From: Candidatus Kapaibacterium sp.
GTDB taxonomy: Bacteria > Bacteroidota > Ignavibacteria > Kapaibacteriales > UBA961
Length of the DNA stretch: 17,425 nt
Assembly (NCBI GenBank): GCA_023259575.1
Contig: JALRHN010000030.1
Span: forward strand, 1-17,425
Direction of reading: 5' to 3'
The notes below the pieces were generated by a model that searched no databases, had not been told where the DNA came from, and saw only the letters and a program-made list of their open reading frames with translations. The number at the start of each line of letters is the position of its first letter. The stretch's first letter is position 1. Below, one piece after another: positions 1-6,511 of this stretch. A program made the position numbers and the translations under genes.

Positions 1-765
1 AGAATTTCTATTCAGCATAATCCACAAGGTTTGATTACTGTACATGCAAGTGGTAAAGGAACAAGTTCAGCAATATATACAATGAAATATCCAGATATTT
101 ATGCTGCTGGCGTGCTATCATCAAAATTACGATTATCGGGAATTCATGTCCAAAATGGCTTATTAGGAAGAAAATCATCACCTTCCAATGCTAGTATTAT
201 GGCAGAGTTTAAAAGGCCTTTAGCATATATGATTTCTTTGGTAAATAAGAATAGCGATAATTTTCTTGCAGAGCATGTATATAAAATGGTAGGAGCCTAT
301 GCTGGTGGACATATCAATACTGGTAAAGTAGCTACAGAAACTGTCAAAAATGCTTTGTCTCAATGTGGTATTCCTGTAGATGGCTTATGTATTAATGATG
401 GAAGCGGATTATGCAGAAAAAATCTTTTTTCTGCTTATGTACAAACAATGTTATTAGAAAAAGCGACAAAAATGAAATTTGGTGAGGCATTTAAGCAGAC
501 GCTATCTATTGCTGGAGTGGATGGTACTTTAAGAAAGAGAATGATAGGAACATATGCTGAAAACAATCTTTGTGCTAAAACAGGAACACTGAGAAATACA
601 AGTGCATTAAGTGGATATGCATTTACTAGAGATGGTGATCAAGTTGTATTTTCTATCATCAATAATGGTCCGAATGTATCTAGTTTCAAGCAATTAGAAA
701 ATAAAATTGGCGCTGCCATAGCAAATTTTAGTTATCAGAATTATACAAGCAATGGAGTTCATTAA
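1..765 (+). CDS. dacB: D-alanyl-D-alanine carboxypeptidase/endopeptidase, PBP4 (peptidase S13) family, 5'-truncated by the window
   Basis: This is the C-terminal part (254 residues) of a PBP4-type penicillin-binding protein. Such enzymes remove the terminal D-Ala from peptidoglycan stem peptides or cut cross-links in the periplasm. The frame is open from base 1, so the start lies upstream; the TTG at 31 is not a credible start. Two of the three active-site motifs are visible: S-D-N at nt 253-261 and K-T-G at nt 577-585, followed by T-L-R-N. Between them is the family's D-G-S-G-L-x-R-x-N block (about nt 397-423). The SxxK motif with the nucleophilic serine must lie to the left of the window. 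The stop codon overlaps the ATG of the next gene by one base (TAATG), so the two are probably translationally coupled. The family assignment is firm. The symbol is by family only, since some genomes carry several S13 paralogues. Confidence 0.9.
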   Translation, partial: RISIQHNPQGLITVHASGKGTSSAIYTMKYPDIYAAGVLSSKLRLSGIHVQNGLLGRKSSPSNASIMAEFKRPLAYMISLVNKNSDNFLAEHVYKMVGAYAGGHINTGKVATETVKNALSQCGIPVDGLCINDGSGLCRKNLFSAYVQTMLLEKATKMKFGEAFKQTLSIAGVDGTLRKRMIGTYAENNLCAKTGTLRNTSALSGYAFTRDGDQVVFSIINNGPNVSSFKQLENKIGAAIANFSYQNYTSNGVH

Positions 766-2021
766 TGATTAAAAACCTTTATATCTTGTATCTTATTTGT
801 TTAACAATTATTGTTAATAGTTGTGGAAGTTCTCATAATAGTTCTGAATCAGCAAGTGTTTTGCAACAATGTACATCTGGTGGTGCAAGTAGGGCAAATA
901 ACTTTATGATTGTTGCAGATAAATTTTCTGCTGAAACTGCAATATTTGAACAATTTCCGGTTGCGGATTCACTGGGTTTATCTTCATTATTACCAATAGA
1001 TGAAGTAAATGTTGCATTCGCAACAGAAAGTGGATATATAGGTATTGGAAATTCATCGAATATTCAATGGATAACTCAAATTTCTCATAATAAAGGTTAT
1101 ATAGCAAGTGGCATGTGTAGAGACAAATCAGGTAATTTATATGCAGTTTCTACTTCAGGTTATATGTCTGCAATAGACCCACTTGGAAAACTAATATGGA
1201 AGAAGAAATTATTACATGCCAATAAAGGATCTATTATTTGGTTAGACTTATTATCAGTTTCCGATGGTATTGTGGCATGTGGGGATACCTCAATTTTTAA
1301 AGTTGGTTTTGATGGTAAAGTCATATGGCGTCAAGATAGATCTTCAACCCCAATTGGAAATATAAGTGCAGATGCACATGGTAATTTATATTCTGCTCAA
1401 TCTATTAATATTCCAGGTGGAACTGATACATTGGTATGTTGGAATCCAGAAGGTAAATTACGTTGGAAAGCTACATTGCCTTTTATTCGATTAACTACCC
1501 AGCCTTTAATTTTAAATGGAAAAGTATTTGTAGGTGGTGTGCGTATAGATCAACAAGCAAAAACACCTGCTCTATTCTGTTTTGGAGATGATGGCACTAA
1601 ATGCTGGGAAACAATTATCAAAGAGACACCTCGCTTTTTATCTGCAGATGATTCCATGCTTTATTTAGTTTGTTCCGAGCCCAGAATTTCTGAACAGGCT
1701 AGAAGTATGATCACAGGATTTACATTGGATGGTCATAAAAAATGGCATGTCTATGTAAGTGCAAAAGCGGCTGCTCCATTATTGATAAGTAAATCTAATG
1801 TTGGTATGTTAGCTAAACATCAGGAATCTGCTTCAGACTTCTTTATTTTTAATAAATCTGGTGTTTTAGAATCTCAATTCTCATTTGCAGATCAGGGTAA
1901 TTCTTCAAGGGCAGATTTCTTGCCATTGCCTGCAGTATTACGCGGTGGAAGCATTGCATTCCCTTGTTCTGATAAGTCTGGAATAGTAGCAGTTCAAGCA
2001 AAAAAAGGATTTTTATTTTAA
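765..2021 (+). CDS. Lipoprotein with PQQ-type beta-propeller repeats (BamB-like architecture)
   Basis: A 418-residue predicted lipoprotein. The N-terminus is a short, very hydrophobic signal ending in the lipobox V-N-S-C, so Cys20 would be lipidated. The rest is built of repeated units with the PQQ-repeat signature (hydrophobic strand, D-x-x-G-x-x-x-W). Clear copies occur near residues 138-148, 182-191, 228-237, 275-284 and 321-330. A less perfect copy lies near 98-106, and a last one lacks the Trp. This predicts a beta-propeller of about seven blades. No cofactor or catalytic residues are evident, so it is more likely a binding or scaffold protein, as BamB is in outer-membrane assembly, than a quinoprotein dehydrogenase. 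GGAG lies just ahead of the ATG inside the upstream gene, and the 1-nt overlap suggests co-expression with the PBP4 enzyme. It could be BamB itself or a cell-wall accessory factor; the sequence does not decide. Confidence 0.8.
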   Translation: MIKNLYILYLICLTIIVNSCGSSHNSSESASVLQQCTSGGASRANNFMIVADKFSAETAIFEQFPVADSLGLSSLLPIDEVNVAFATESGYIGIGNSSNIQWITQISHNKGYIASGMCRDKSGNLYAVSTSGYMSAIDPLGKLIWKKKLLHANKGSIIWLDLLSVSDGIVACGDTSIFKVGFDGKVIWRQDRSSTPIGNISADAHGNLYSAQSINIPGGTDTLVCWNPEGKLRWKATLPFIRLTTQPLILNGKVFVGGVRIDQQAKTPALFCFGDDGTKCWETIIKETPRFLSADDSMLYLVCSEPRISEQARSMITGFTLDGHKKWHVYVSAKAAAPLLISKSNVGMLAKHQESASDFFIFNKSGVLESQFSFADQGNSSRADFLPLPAVLRGGSIAFPCSDKSGIVAVQAKKGFLF

Positions 2022-2034
2022 TATTGGCCTTTTT
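2002..2034. terminator. Possible bidirectional terminator between convergent genes (weak)
   Basis: AAAAAGG at 2002-2008 is complementary to CCTTTTT at 2028-2034, giving a 7-bp stem with an A-run on one side and a T-run on the other. It straddles the overlapping 3' ends of the lipoprotein and transporter genes, where a terminator working in both directions would be expected. The loop is long (19 nt) and the stem is mostly A-T pairs, so the call is tentative. Confidence 0.22.
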
Positions 2035-3332
2035 ACAATTGTATTAAATGAACGGAATAAATACCACTGTGCGCCTAAACGTCCGATTCCAAGTCCCATT
2101 GCAGCAGTAATGATACCTACAGGATGAACGGTAGTTTCAATAAGAACAACTATTCCAATCATGCCAATTACTTCAATAATTGTAGAATAAGTAACAGAAG
2201 AATTCTTTTTTGAATTCATTAATACAGAACGAAAGTAGGCATAAGAGACTGCAAGAAAAGGATAAAAGAAGAGAATTCTACATGGGATAATAGAAAACTC
2301 TACTAAATCAGGTGTTAAACCATATAGTTTTGATAAAACGATATAAACAATAGGGGAATAAACAATAAAACTGTATGTAGCTGTTGTTGTAATTCCAAGT
2401 ATTAAAGCAAATCTTCTTAATTCTTTATAGTATTTATTGCCTTGTCCAAGTAAAGCTAAACTTACTTCTTGAAAAGAAAATCCAAAACTTCTAAAGATAA
2501 AAACAAACGATTCTATTATTGGTAATACTGCTAATGATTCTAAAGACATTGGACTTCTACCAATAAAAAAAGTAAGTATAGGCACAGAAGCCATCCCTAT
2601 TAAACTTGTTAATGCTAAAGGGGAATAATAACTAATCATATATGATGTAGTTAAAGGTTGTTCTGTTTTGATCTCTTCTTGAATCAACAGTTTTTTTATG
2701 GTTTCATGAACCATAATTCTTGTAGCTAAAGCTTCAAGTATTACACCAACTGTTAATGAAGTACCACCAATGATTGTTCCAGAAAATTGGGTGAAATGCG
2801 CTAAGAAAAGTGCAGTTCCAAACATCGTGGATAATCTAACGACAGTACCAACCGCAACTCTTTTTGTTAAATGAGCTCTAATCAATAATCCTTGCCAAAA
2901 TCTTCTAAATCCTATTGCTGCAGGCCAAAATATCATAGAAACCAAACAACCATACATTAAATCAGCAACTGGTTTGGTTAGATGTAATATATTATAAGCT
3001 ATCACAGAAAAAACAGAAGGGATAATAGTGATAATCATTCCAAGGGTAATCAAAATATTTAATTTGATTAAAAAACCTCTTAAAGCTTTATATGAATATG
3101 AGTCTCTTACCAATGCAATTGATGCACTTAACATCATAATAATAGGAGATTCTATAATCATAGCGATTGCTGTAGCTACGCCATAAGCTGCTAAATTATA
3201 TTTAGGTTCTGATAATCGGGCTATTAATGAAGTTAATAATGGGCCTTCGGCAGCCATCATAAGCCAAGTTGCAGATAATGGAGACCAAAAAAGGAAAATA
3301 GAAGAGAGAGATAATTTGCTGCTTAAAGACAT
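2013..3332 (-). CDS. Polytopic membrane transporter, MATE-like (MOP superfamily), resembling ANKH-type proteins
   Basis: A 439-residue, almost entirely hydrophobic protein with about 12 predicted membrane segments and no soluble domain, acting in the inner membrane. It has the two-bundle look of the MOP exporter superfamily. Two segments resemble, by memory, the eukaryotic ANKH (progressive ankylosis) pyrophosphate/citrate exporter and its bacterial relatives. One is the second-half start (Y-Y-S-P-L-A-L followed by a P-I-L-T-F-F-I-G-R loop). The other is the late segment with I-P-C-R-I-L-F-F-Y-P and an S-K-K-N motif. No biosynthetic gene adjoins it, so the substrate is unknown; drug, lipid-linked sugar or small-anion export are all possible. 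It is transcribed alone and leftward from the divergent intergenic region. Its last 9 nt overlap the 3' end of the lipoprotein gene on the other strand. The superfamily is fairly sure; the ANKH-like label is a hypothesis. Confidence 0.7.
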   Translation of the reverse strand: MSLSSKLSLSSIFLFWSPLSATWLMMAAEGPLLTSLIARLSEPKYNLAAYGVATAIAMIIESPIIMMLSASIALVRDSYSYKALRGFLIKLNILITLGMIITIIPSVFSVIAYNILHLTKPVADLMYGCLVSMIFWPAAIGFRRFWQGLLIRAHLTKRVAVGTVVRLSTMFGTALFLAHFTQFSGTIIGGTSLTVGVILEALATRIMVHETIKKLLIQEEIKTEQPLTTSYMISYYSPLALTSLIGMASVPILTFFIGRSPMSLESLAVLPIIESFVFIFRSFGFSFQEVSLALLGQGNKYYKELRRFALILGITTTATYSFIVYSPIVYIVLSKLYGLTPDLVEFSIIPCRILFFYPFLAVSYAYFRSVLMNSKKNSSVTYSTIIEVIGMIGIVVLIETTVHPVGIITAAMGLGIGRLGAQWYLFRSFNTIVKRPILK

Positions 3333-3431
3333 AAATAGGTAGTGTTAATAAAAATATACAATGATATTTTTATATAATGATTGGAATTGCCGTTTTGACG
3401 TATCATATCAACATTTATGGCATCGCTCTAT

Positions 3432-3462
3432 GATTCTTCTTATGAATTGCCATAAGAGAATC
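3432..3462. repeat. Inverted repeat (hairpin) in the divergent intergenic region
   Basis: GATTCTTCTTATG at 3432-3444 and CATAAGAGAATC at 3451-3462 pair over 12 bp with one bulged T, around a 6-nt loop (AATTGC). No T-run follows on either strand, so it does not look like an intrinsic terminator. The right arm also overlaps a second, competing pairing: TTATGGCA at 3415-3422 with TGCCATAA at 3448-3455. Its position just upstream of, and partly within, the promoter candidate for the phnC-like gene suggests a regulator-binding palindrome as readily as an RNA structure. Confidence 0.5.
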
Positions 3463-3478
3463 TAAATTCGTAGTTTTG
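3447..3478 (+). promoter_or_regulatory. Candidate Bacteroidota-type promoter for the phnC-accD-crtW unit
   Basis: TAGTTTTG at 3471-3478 fits the Bacteroidota -7 consensus TAnnTTTG, and a TTG at 3447-3449 lies 21 nt upstream as a possible -33 element. Transcription would begin near 3482-3486. That leaves about 30 nt of leader before the ATG at 3516 but almost none before the in-frame ATG at 3492, which favours the later start. The motif match is direct; promoter activity is inferred. The -33 element lies in the loop and right arm of the 3432-3462 palindrome. Confidence 0.45.
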
Positions 3479-3515
3479 TGCACCAATATTTATGCTATGT
3501 AAAAAACAAATTGTA

Positions 3516-4283
3516 ATGGCTACGATACTCAGCGCAAAAAATGTAGTAAAAACCTATGCAAATGGTCATACGGCTCTCAAAAATATAACTTTTGATGTTG
3601 CCGAAGGCGAGTTCCTTGCAATAATTGGTTTAAGCGGAAGCGGTAAATCAACATTATTACGCTGTATTAATAGATTGCATGATATTAGTTCTGGAACAAT
3701 CATGTTCCGTGATAAAGATATTACCCAATTAAAAGGCAAAGAGCTTAGGAATCATAGACGCGATTGTGGAATGATTTTTCAGCATTTTAATTTAGTAAAA
3801 CGTCGTTCGGTACTAGAAAATGTATTAAGTGGCACACTTGGTTCTATGCCTTTATGGAAGTCTTTAACCCATCAATTTTCTGATGAAGATATTCAAAGAG
3901 CAAAGCACAATTTAGAGATTGTAGGTATTGCAGAAAAAGCAATGATTCGTGCTGATGCTTTAAGTGGTGGACAACAGCAAAGGGTAGCAATAGCTAGGGC
4001 TTTAATGCAAAATCCTTCTATTGTATTGGCTGATGAACCTGTTGCTAGTTTAGACCCTGCAACTTCTCATTCAGTTATGAATTATCTTGAAAAAATAAAT
4101 AAAGAAATGGGCAAAACTGTTATTTGTAATCTCCATTTCTTAAGTTTAGTTCGCCAATATGCTACACGAGCTATTGCATTAAAAGACGGTATGATTGTTT
4201 TTGAAGGTTTACCCCATGAAATTACCGATGAAAGATTTCGAGAAATTTATGGAGAAGATGCAGTGGAAATTCAAATCCGCTGA
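3516..4283 (+). CDS. phnC: ABC transporter ATP-binding protein, PhnC (phosphonate importer) family, without its partners
   Basis: A 255-residue ATPase subunit of the PhnC type, which energises phosphonate or phosphate-ester import at the inner membrane. Visible motifs are Walker A G-L-S-G-S-G-K-S-T, a Q-loop in the PhnC-typical context I-F-Q-H-F-N-L-V followed by S-V-L-E-N-V-L, the signature L-S-G-G-Q-Q-Q-R, Walker B V-L-A-D-E-P-V-A-S-L-D-P and an H-loop His in N-L-H-F. The C-terminus I-T-D-E-R-F-R-E-I-Y-G also matches PhnC proteins. An upstream in-frame ATG at 3492 would add eight residues. The start at 3516 fits family length and the promoter candidate better. No permease (PhnE) or binding protein (PhnD) is in the window; the next gene is accD, 37 nt downstream. 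The stop is TGA followed directly by an in-frame TAG, whereas all other genes here end in TAA. The family is firm; the true substrate is not. Confidence 0.85.
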   Translation: MATILSAKNVVKTYANGHTALKNITFDVAEGEFLAIIGLSGSGKSTLLRCINRLHDISSGTIMFRDKDITQLKGKELRNHRRDCGMIFQHFNLVKRRSVLENVLSGTLGSMPLWKSLTHQFSDEDIQRAKHNLEIVGIAEKAMIRADALSGGQQQRVAIARALMQNPSIVLADEPVASLDPATSHSVMNYLEKINKEMGKTVICNLHFLSLVRQYATRAIALKDGMIVFEGLPHEITDERFREIYGEDAVEIQIR

Positions 4284-4320
4284 TAGAATAATTATTTATT
4301 CATGAACTGTAGAGTAAAGT

Positions 4321-5172
4321 ATGTCTTGGTTTTTACGTTCTAAAAAGAATATTGAACATTCCCAACAAAGAGATATGCCTGATGGACTTTTTGTAAAATG
4401 TCCTTCATGCGGCGAAATGATTTATAGAAAGCAATTTGAAGAGCAATTATTTACCTGCACTAAATGTGATCATCATTTTCGTATTACTTCTAAAGAATAT
4501 ATTGATATTATATTTGATGAAGGTTCCTTTGTTGAAACAGAGATATCTATTACATCTACAGATCCTTTAAAATTCATAGATACAAAGCCATATATTGATC
4601 GTTTAAAGGATGCTTATAAGCGTTCCGATGCCCACGATGCTTTAACTGTTGGATATGGAAATATTGATGGTAAACCTATCTCCTTTGCATGTATGAATTT
4701 TGGTTTTGTGGGTGGTAGTATGGGGTCTGTTGTTGGAGAAAAGTTCTATCGTGCGGCAAAACTTGCAATCAAACAACAAATGCCATTCGTAGTTATTGCT
4801 ACATCTGGTGGCGCCCGTATGCAAGAAGCTGCATTATCTTTGATGCAAATGGCAAAAACAAGTGCAGTTCTTAGTGAATTAGCAGAGCATCATTTACCGT
4901 ATATTTCTATTGTTACAGATCCTACTACGGGAGGTGTAAGTGCTTCTTTTGCTATGCTAGGTGATATTATCATGGCAGAACCAAAAGCCTTAATAGGATT
5001 TGCAGGCCCTAGAGTGGTTGAACAAACGATTCGAAAAAAACTTCCTGAAGGTTTTCAGCGTTCTGAATTTTTATTAGAACATGGCTTTCTTGATATGATT
5101 GTTCATAGAAAAAATTTACATGATACTCTTTCTCATGTTCTATCAACATTGATGGAATATCGAGTACAATAA
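4321..5172 (+). CDS. accD: Acetyl-CoA carboxylase carboxyltransferase subunit beta
   Basis: AccD forms the carboxyltransferase with AccA, moving CO2 from carboxybiotin to acetyl-CoA to give malonyl-CoA, the first committed step of fatty acid synthesis in the cytoplasm. The 283-residue length is normal. The N-terminal zinc ribbon is complete, with C27-x2-C30 and C46-x2-C49. The crotonase-like fold follows, with the conserved A-T-S-G-G-A-R-M-Q-E-A block, the D-P-T-T-G-G-V-S-A-S-F loop and the G-F-A-G-P-R-V-V-E-Q-T segment. The start M-S-W-F matches AccD proteins of Chlorobi and relatives. Many Bacteroidetes AccDs have lost these cysteines, so their presence is a taxonomic hint. accA is not in the window. 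The gene lies between the phnC-like gene and crtW, only 13 nt before the crtW ATG, so the three probably form one transcript. Confidence 0.97.
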   Translation: MSWFLRSKKNIEHSQQRDMPDGLFVKCPSCGEMIYRKQFEEQLFTCTKCDHHFRITSKEYIDIIFDEGSFVETEISITSTDPLKFIDTKPYIDRLKDAYKRSDAHDALTVGYGNIDGKPISFACMNFGFVGGSMGSVVGEKFYRAAKLAIKQQMPFVVIATSGGARMQEAALSLMQMAKTSAVLSELAEHHLPYISIVTDPTTGGVSASFAMLGDIIMAEPKALIGFAGPRVVEQTIRKKLPEGFQRSEFLLEHGFLDMIVHRKNLHDTLSHVLSTLMEYRVQ

Positions 5173-5185
5173 TACAAGCTTGATT

Positions 5186-5854
5186 ATGGGAATAGCAATC
5201 GGCTTATTTATTATTTCTGCATGGATACTTCACTGTTTCTTTATATTAGAAACTGTTATCTGTTCTTTTGATTCTATAAGCATGTGGTTTCATATATATG
5301 TGCAAACATATTTAAGTGTAGGACTCTTTATTACTGCACATGATGCCATGCATGGAACAGTCTCTTCACAAAAAAAAGCAAACAATGCCATAGGATGGAT
5401 TGCTTGCTTTTTATTTGCTGGTATGTCTTTTAAACGATTAATCAAAAATCATATGGATCATCATCGGTTTCCAGGCACCGAACAAGATCCTGATTTTGAT
5501 AAATCTCAACGATATATTCCTTGGTTTCTCCGATTTATGATACACTATACAACGATTTCGCAATTAGTTATCATGGGTGCATTATTTAATATATTACAAT
5601 TAAGATATTCCCAGTCAAGCCTGTGGCTTTTATGGGCTTTGCCTTCATTGCTTGGAGCACTTCAATTATTTACTTTCGGAACTTATCTTCCACATAGAAC
5701 GCCCCACACAGAGCAAATGAAGCCTCATAATGCCAGAACTTTAACTAAAAATCATGTATATGCTATGATAACTTGTTATTTTTTTGGTTATCATCATGAA
5801 CATCATGATTCTCCTCGTACTCCTTGGTGGAAATTATATTCTCTAAAAGAATAA
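5186..5854 (+). CDS. crtW: Beta-carotene 4-ketolase (membrane di-iron hydroxylase/desaturase superfamily)
   Basis: A 222-residue membrane protein matching CrtW, which adds keto groups at C4/C4' of beta-ionone rings to make echinenone, canthaxanthin or astaxanthin-type carotenoids. All histidine boxes for the di-iron centre are present: H52-D-A-M-H56, H89-M-D-H92-H93 and H203-H-E-H206-H207. CrtW-specific blocks are also present: S-V-G-L-F-I-x-A-H-D-A-M-H-G, P-G-T-x-x-D-P-D-F-D, F-G-T-Y-L-P-H-R, H-N-A-R and the ending P-x-x-P-W-W-K-L. Three or four hydrophobic segments surround the boxes. A TTG two codons upstream (5180) is in frame, but the ATG at 5186 is the better start; no Shine-Dalgarno is evident. 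No other carotenoid gene (crtB, crtI, crtY, crtZ) is in the window, so the substrate pathway must be encoded elsewhere. It faces the photolyase block, from which only the beta-barrel gene separates it. Confidence 0.93.
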   Translation: MGIAIGLFIISAWILHCFFILETVICSFDSISMWFHIYVQTYLSVGLFITAHDAMHGTVSSQKKANNAIGWIACFLFAGMSFKRLIKNHMDHHRFPGTEQDPDFDKSQRYIPWFLRFMIHYTTISQLVIMGALFNILQLRYSQSSLWLLWALPSLLGALQLFTFGTYLPHRTPHTEQMKPHNARTLTKNHVYAMITCYFFGYHHEHHDSPRTPWWKLYSLKE

Positions 5855-5855
5855 G

Positions 5856-6407
5856 TTATAAGGTAAATTTCAATCCACCTAAAACAGTATAATAAACGAT
5901 TGATTCAGATGTTCCTATGCTATTATAATAAACTCCAAGGGTAGCATTCATATTCGGCTTAATTTCCATAGCACCTCCGCCACCCAAAGTATACATAAGT
6001 GTTCTACCTGATTTTTCTGCAAAAAGACCAGCAACCCTTGCATCACTTTTCCAATAATTCAATCCTAATTCCATCATAACAAATGGCTTAATCTTACTAT
6101 CATCCGATAAATATCTTTTTAAACCAATAAGAACTGGCATATAATATTCATTGCTTTCCATATCGCCTGCAACTGTTGATGATATCTCTGAAAATGTTAA
6201 TTGATTAGCGCCAATACTCCACTCAAATTCAGAACCTTTTCCCCGATAATTTATATTTACTCCATAATAAAGGGCAGTGCCATATATATTATCCAGATTA
6301 GTACTTGCTATTGCAGGACCAGTGTGTATTTCAACTGAATATTGAGCGTAAAGATTCGAAGTAATGCAACATGTAAATAATACGATTAGAAGTGCATATT
6401 TTTTCAT
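5856..6407 (-). CDS. Small outer-membrane beta-barrel protein
   Basis: A 183-residue protein with a clear Sec signal peptide (K-K-Y, hydrophobic core, then N-L-Y-A-Q, cleavage probably after Ala21). The mature part alternates hydrophobic and polar residues in short strands rich in Gly, Tyr and Asn, and ends in G-G-L-K-F-T-L. This is typical of the OMP_b-brl (OmpA/OmpX-like) porin family, with about eight strands. Function is unknown; such proteins serve in adhesion, small-solute passage or envelope stability. AGGA precedes the ATG by a few bases. It is the last gene of the leftward block, and its stop is one base from the crtW stop on the other strand. A 104-nt gap upstream with a promoter candidate suggests separate expression from the photolyase gene. 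Confidence 0.8.
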   Translation of the reverse strand: MKKYALLIVLFTCCITSNLYAQYSVEIHTGPAIASTNLDNIYGTALYYGVNINYRGKGSEFEWSIGANQLTFSEISSTVAGDMESNEYYMPVLIGLKRYLSDDSKIKPFVMMELGLNYWKSDARVAGLFAEKSGRTLMYTLGGGGAMEIKPNMNATLGVYYNSIGTSESIVYYTVLGGLKFTL

Positions 6408-6439
6408 AAATATCCTATAAAATGATAATTAATACAAAC

Positions 6440-6471
6440 AGTATATATCAAATTATAGCTAGTGTATCCCT
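6440..6471 (-). promoter_or_regulatory. Weak promoter candidate for the beta-barrel gene
   Basis: The 104-nt gap at 6408-6511 reads on the minus strand as TTTG, 18 nt, then TATAATTTG. The second element resembles both a TATAAT box and a Bacteroidota -7 box with one extra base. The distance between the two TTTG blocks (23 nt) is about what the FCB consensus has. No terminator-like hairpin was found for the photolyase gene in this gap. Confidence 0.3.
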
Positions 6472-6511
6472 TAAACAAATCCCCAAATCTTATTTAACAT
6501 CAATTAACACT

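Noticed and set aside
31..33. TTG as the start of the PBP4-type gene
   Set aside because: The frame is open to base 1 and the product would lack the SxxK active-site motif, so the gene is cut by the window rather than starting here.
904..1107. 67-residue open frame antisense to the lipoprotein gene
   Set aside because: It lies wholly within a well-supported gene and has no recognisable domain.
3492..3515. Upstream ATG for the phnC-like gene
   Set aside because: It lies only a few bases from the inferred transcription start, adds an atypical N-terminus and has no ribosome-binding site; 3516 is preferred, though not proven.
4642..4824. 60-residue open frame antisense to accD
   Set aside because: accD is certain on the other strand; this frame shows no motif.
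5837..5853. Small hairpin TATTCT/AGAATA at the end of crtW as a terminator
   Set aside because: It has only 6 A/T-rich base pairs, lies inside the coding region and stop codon, and has no T-run after it.
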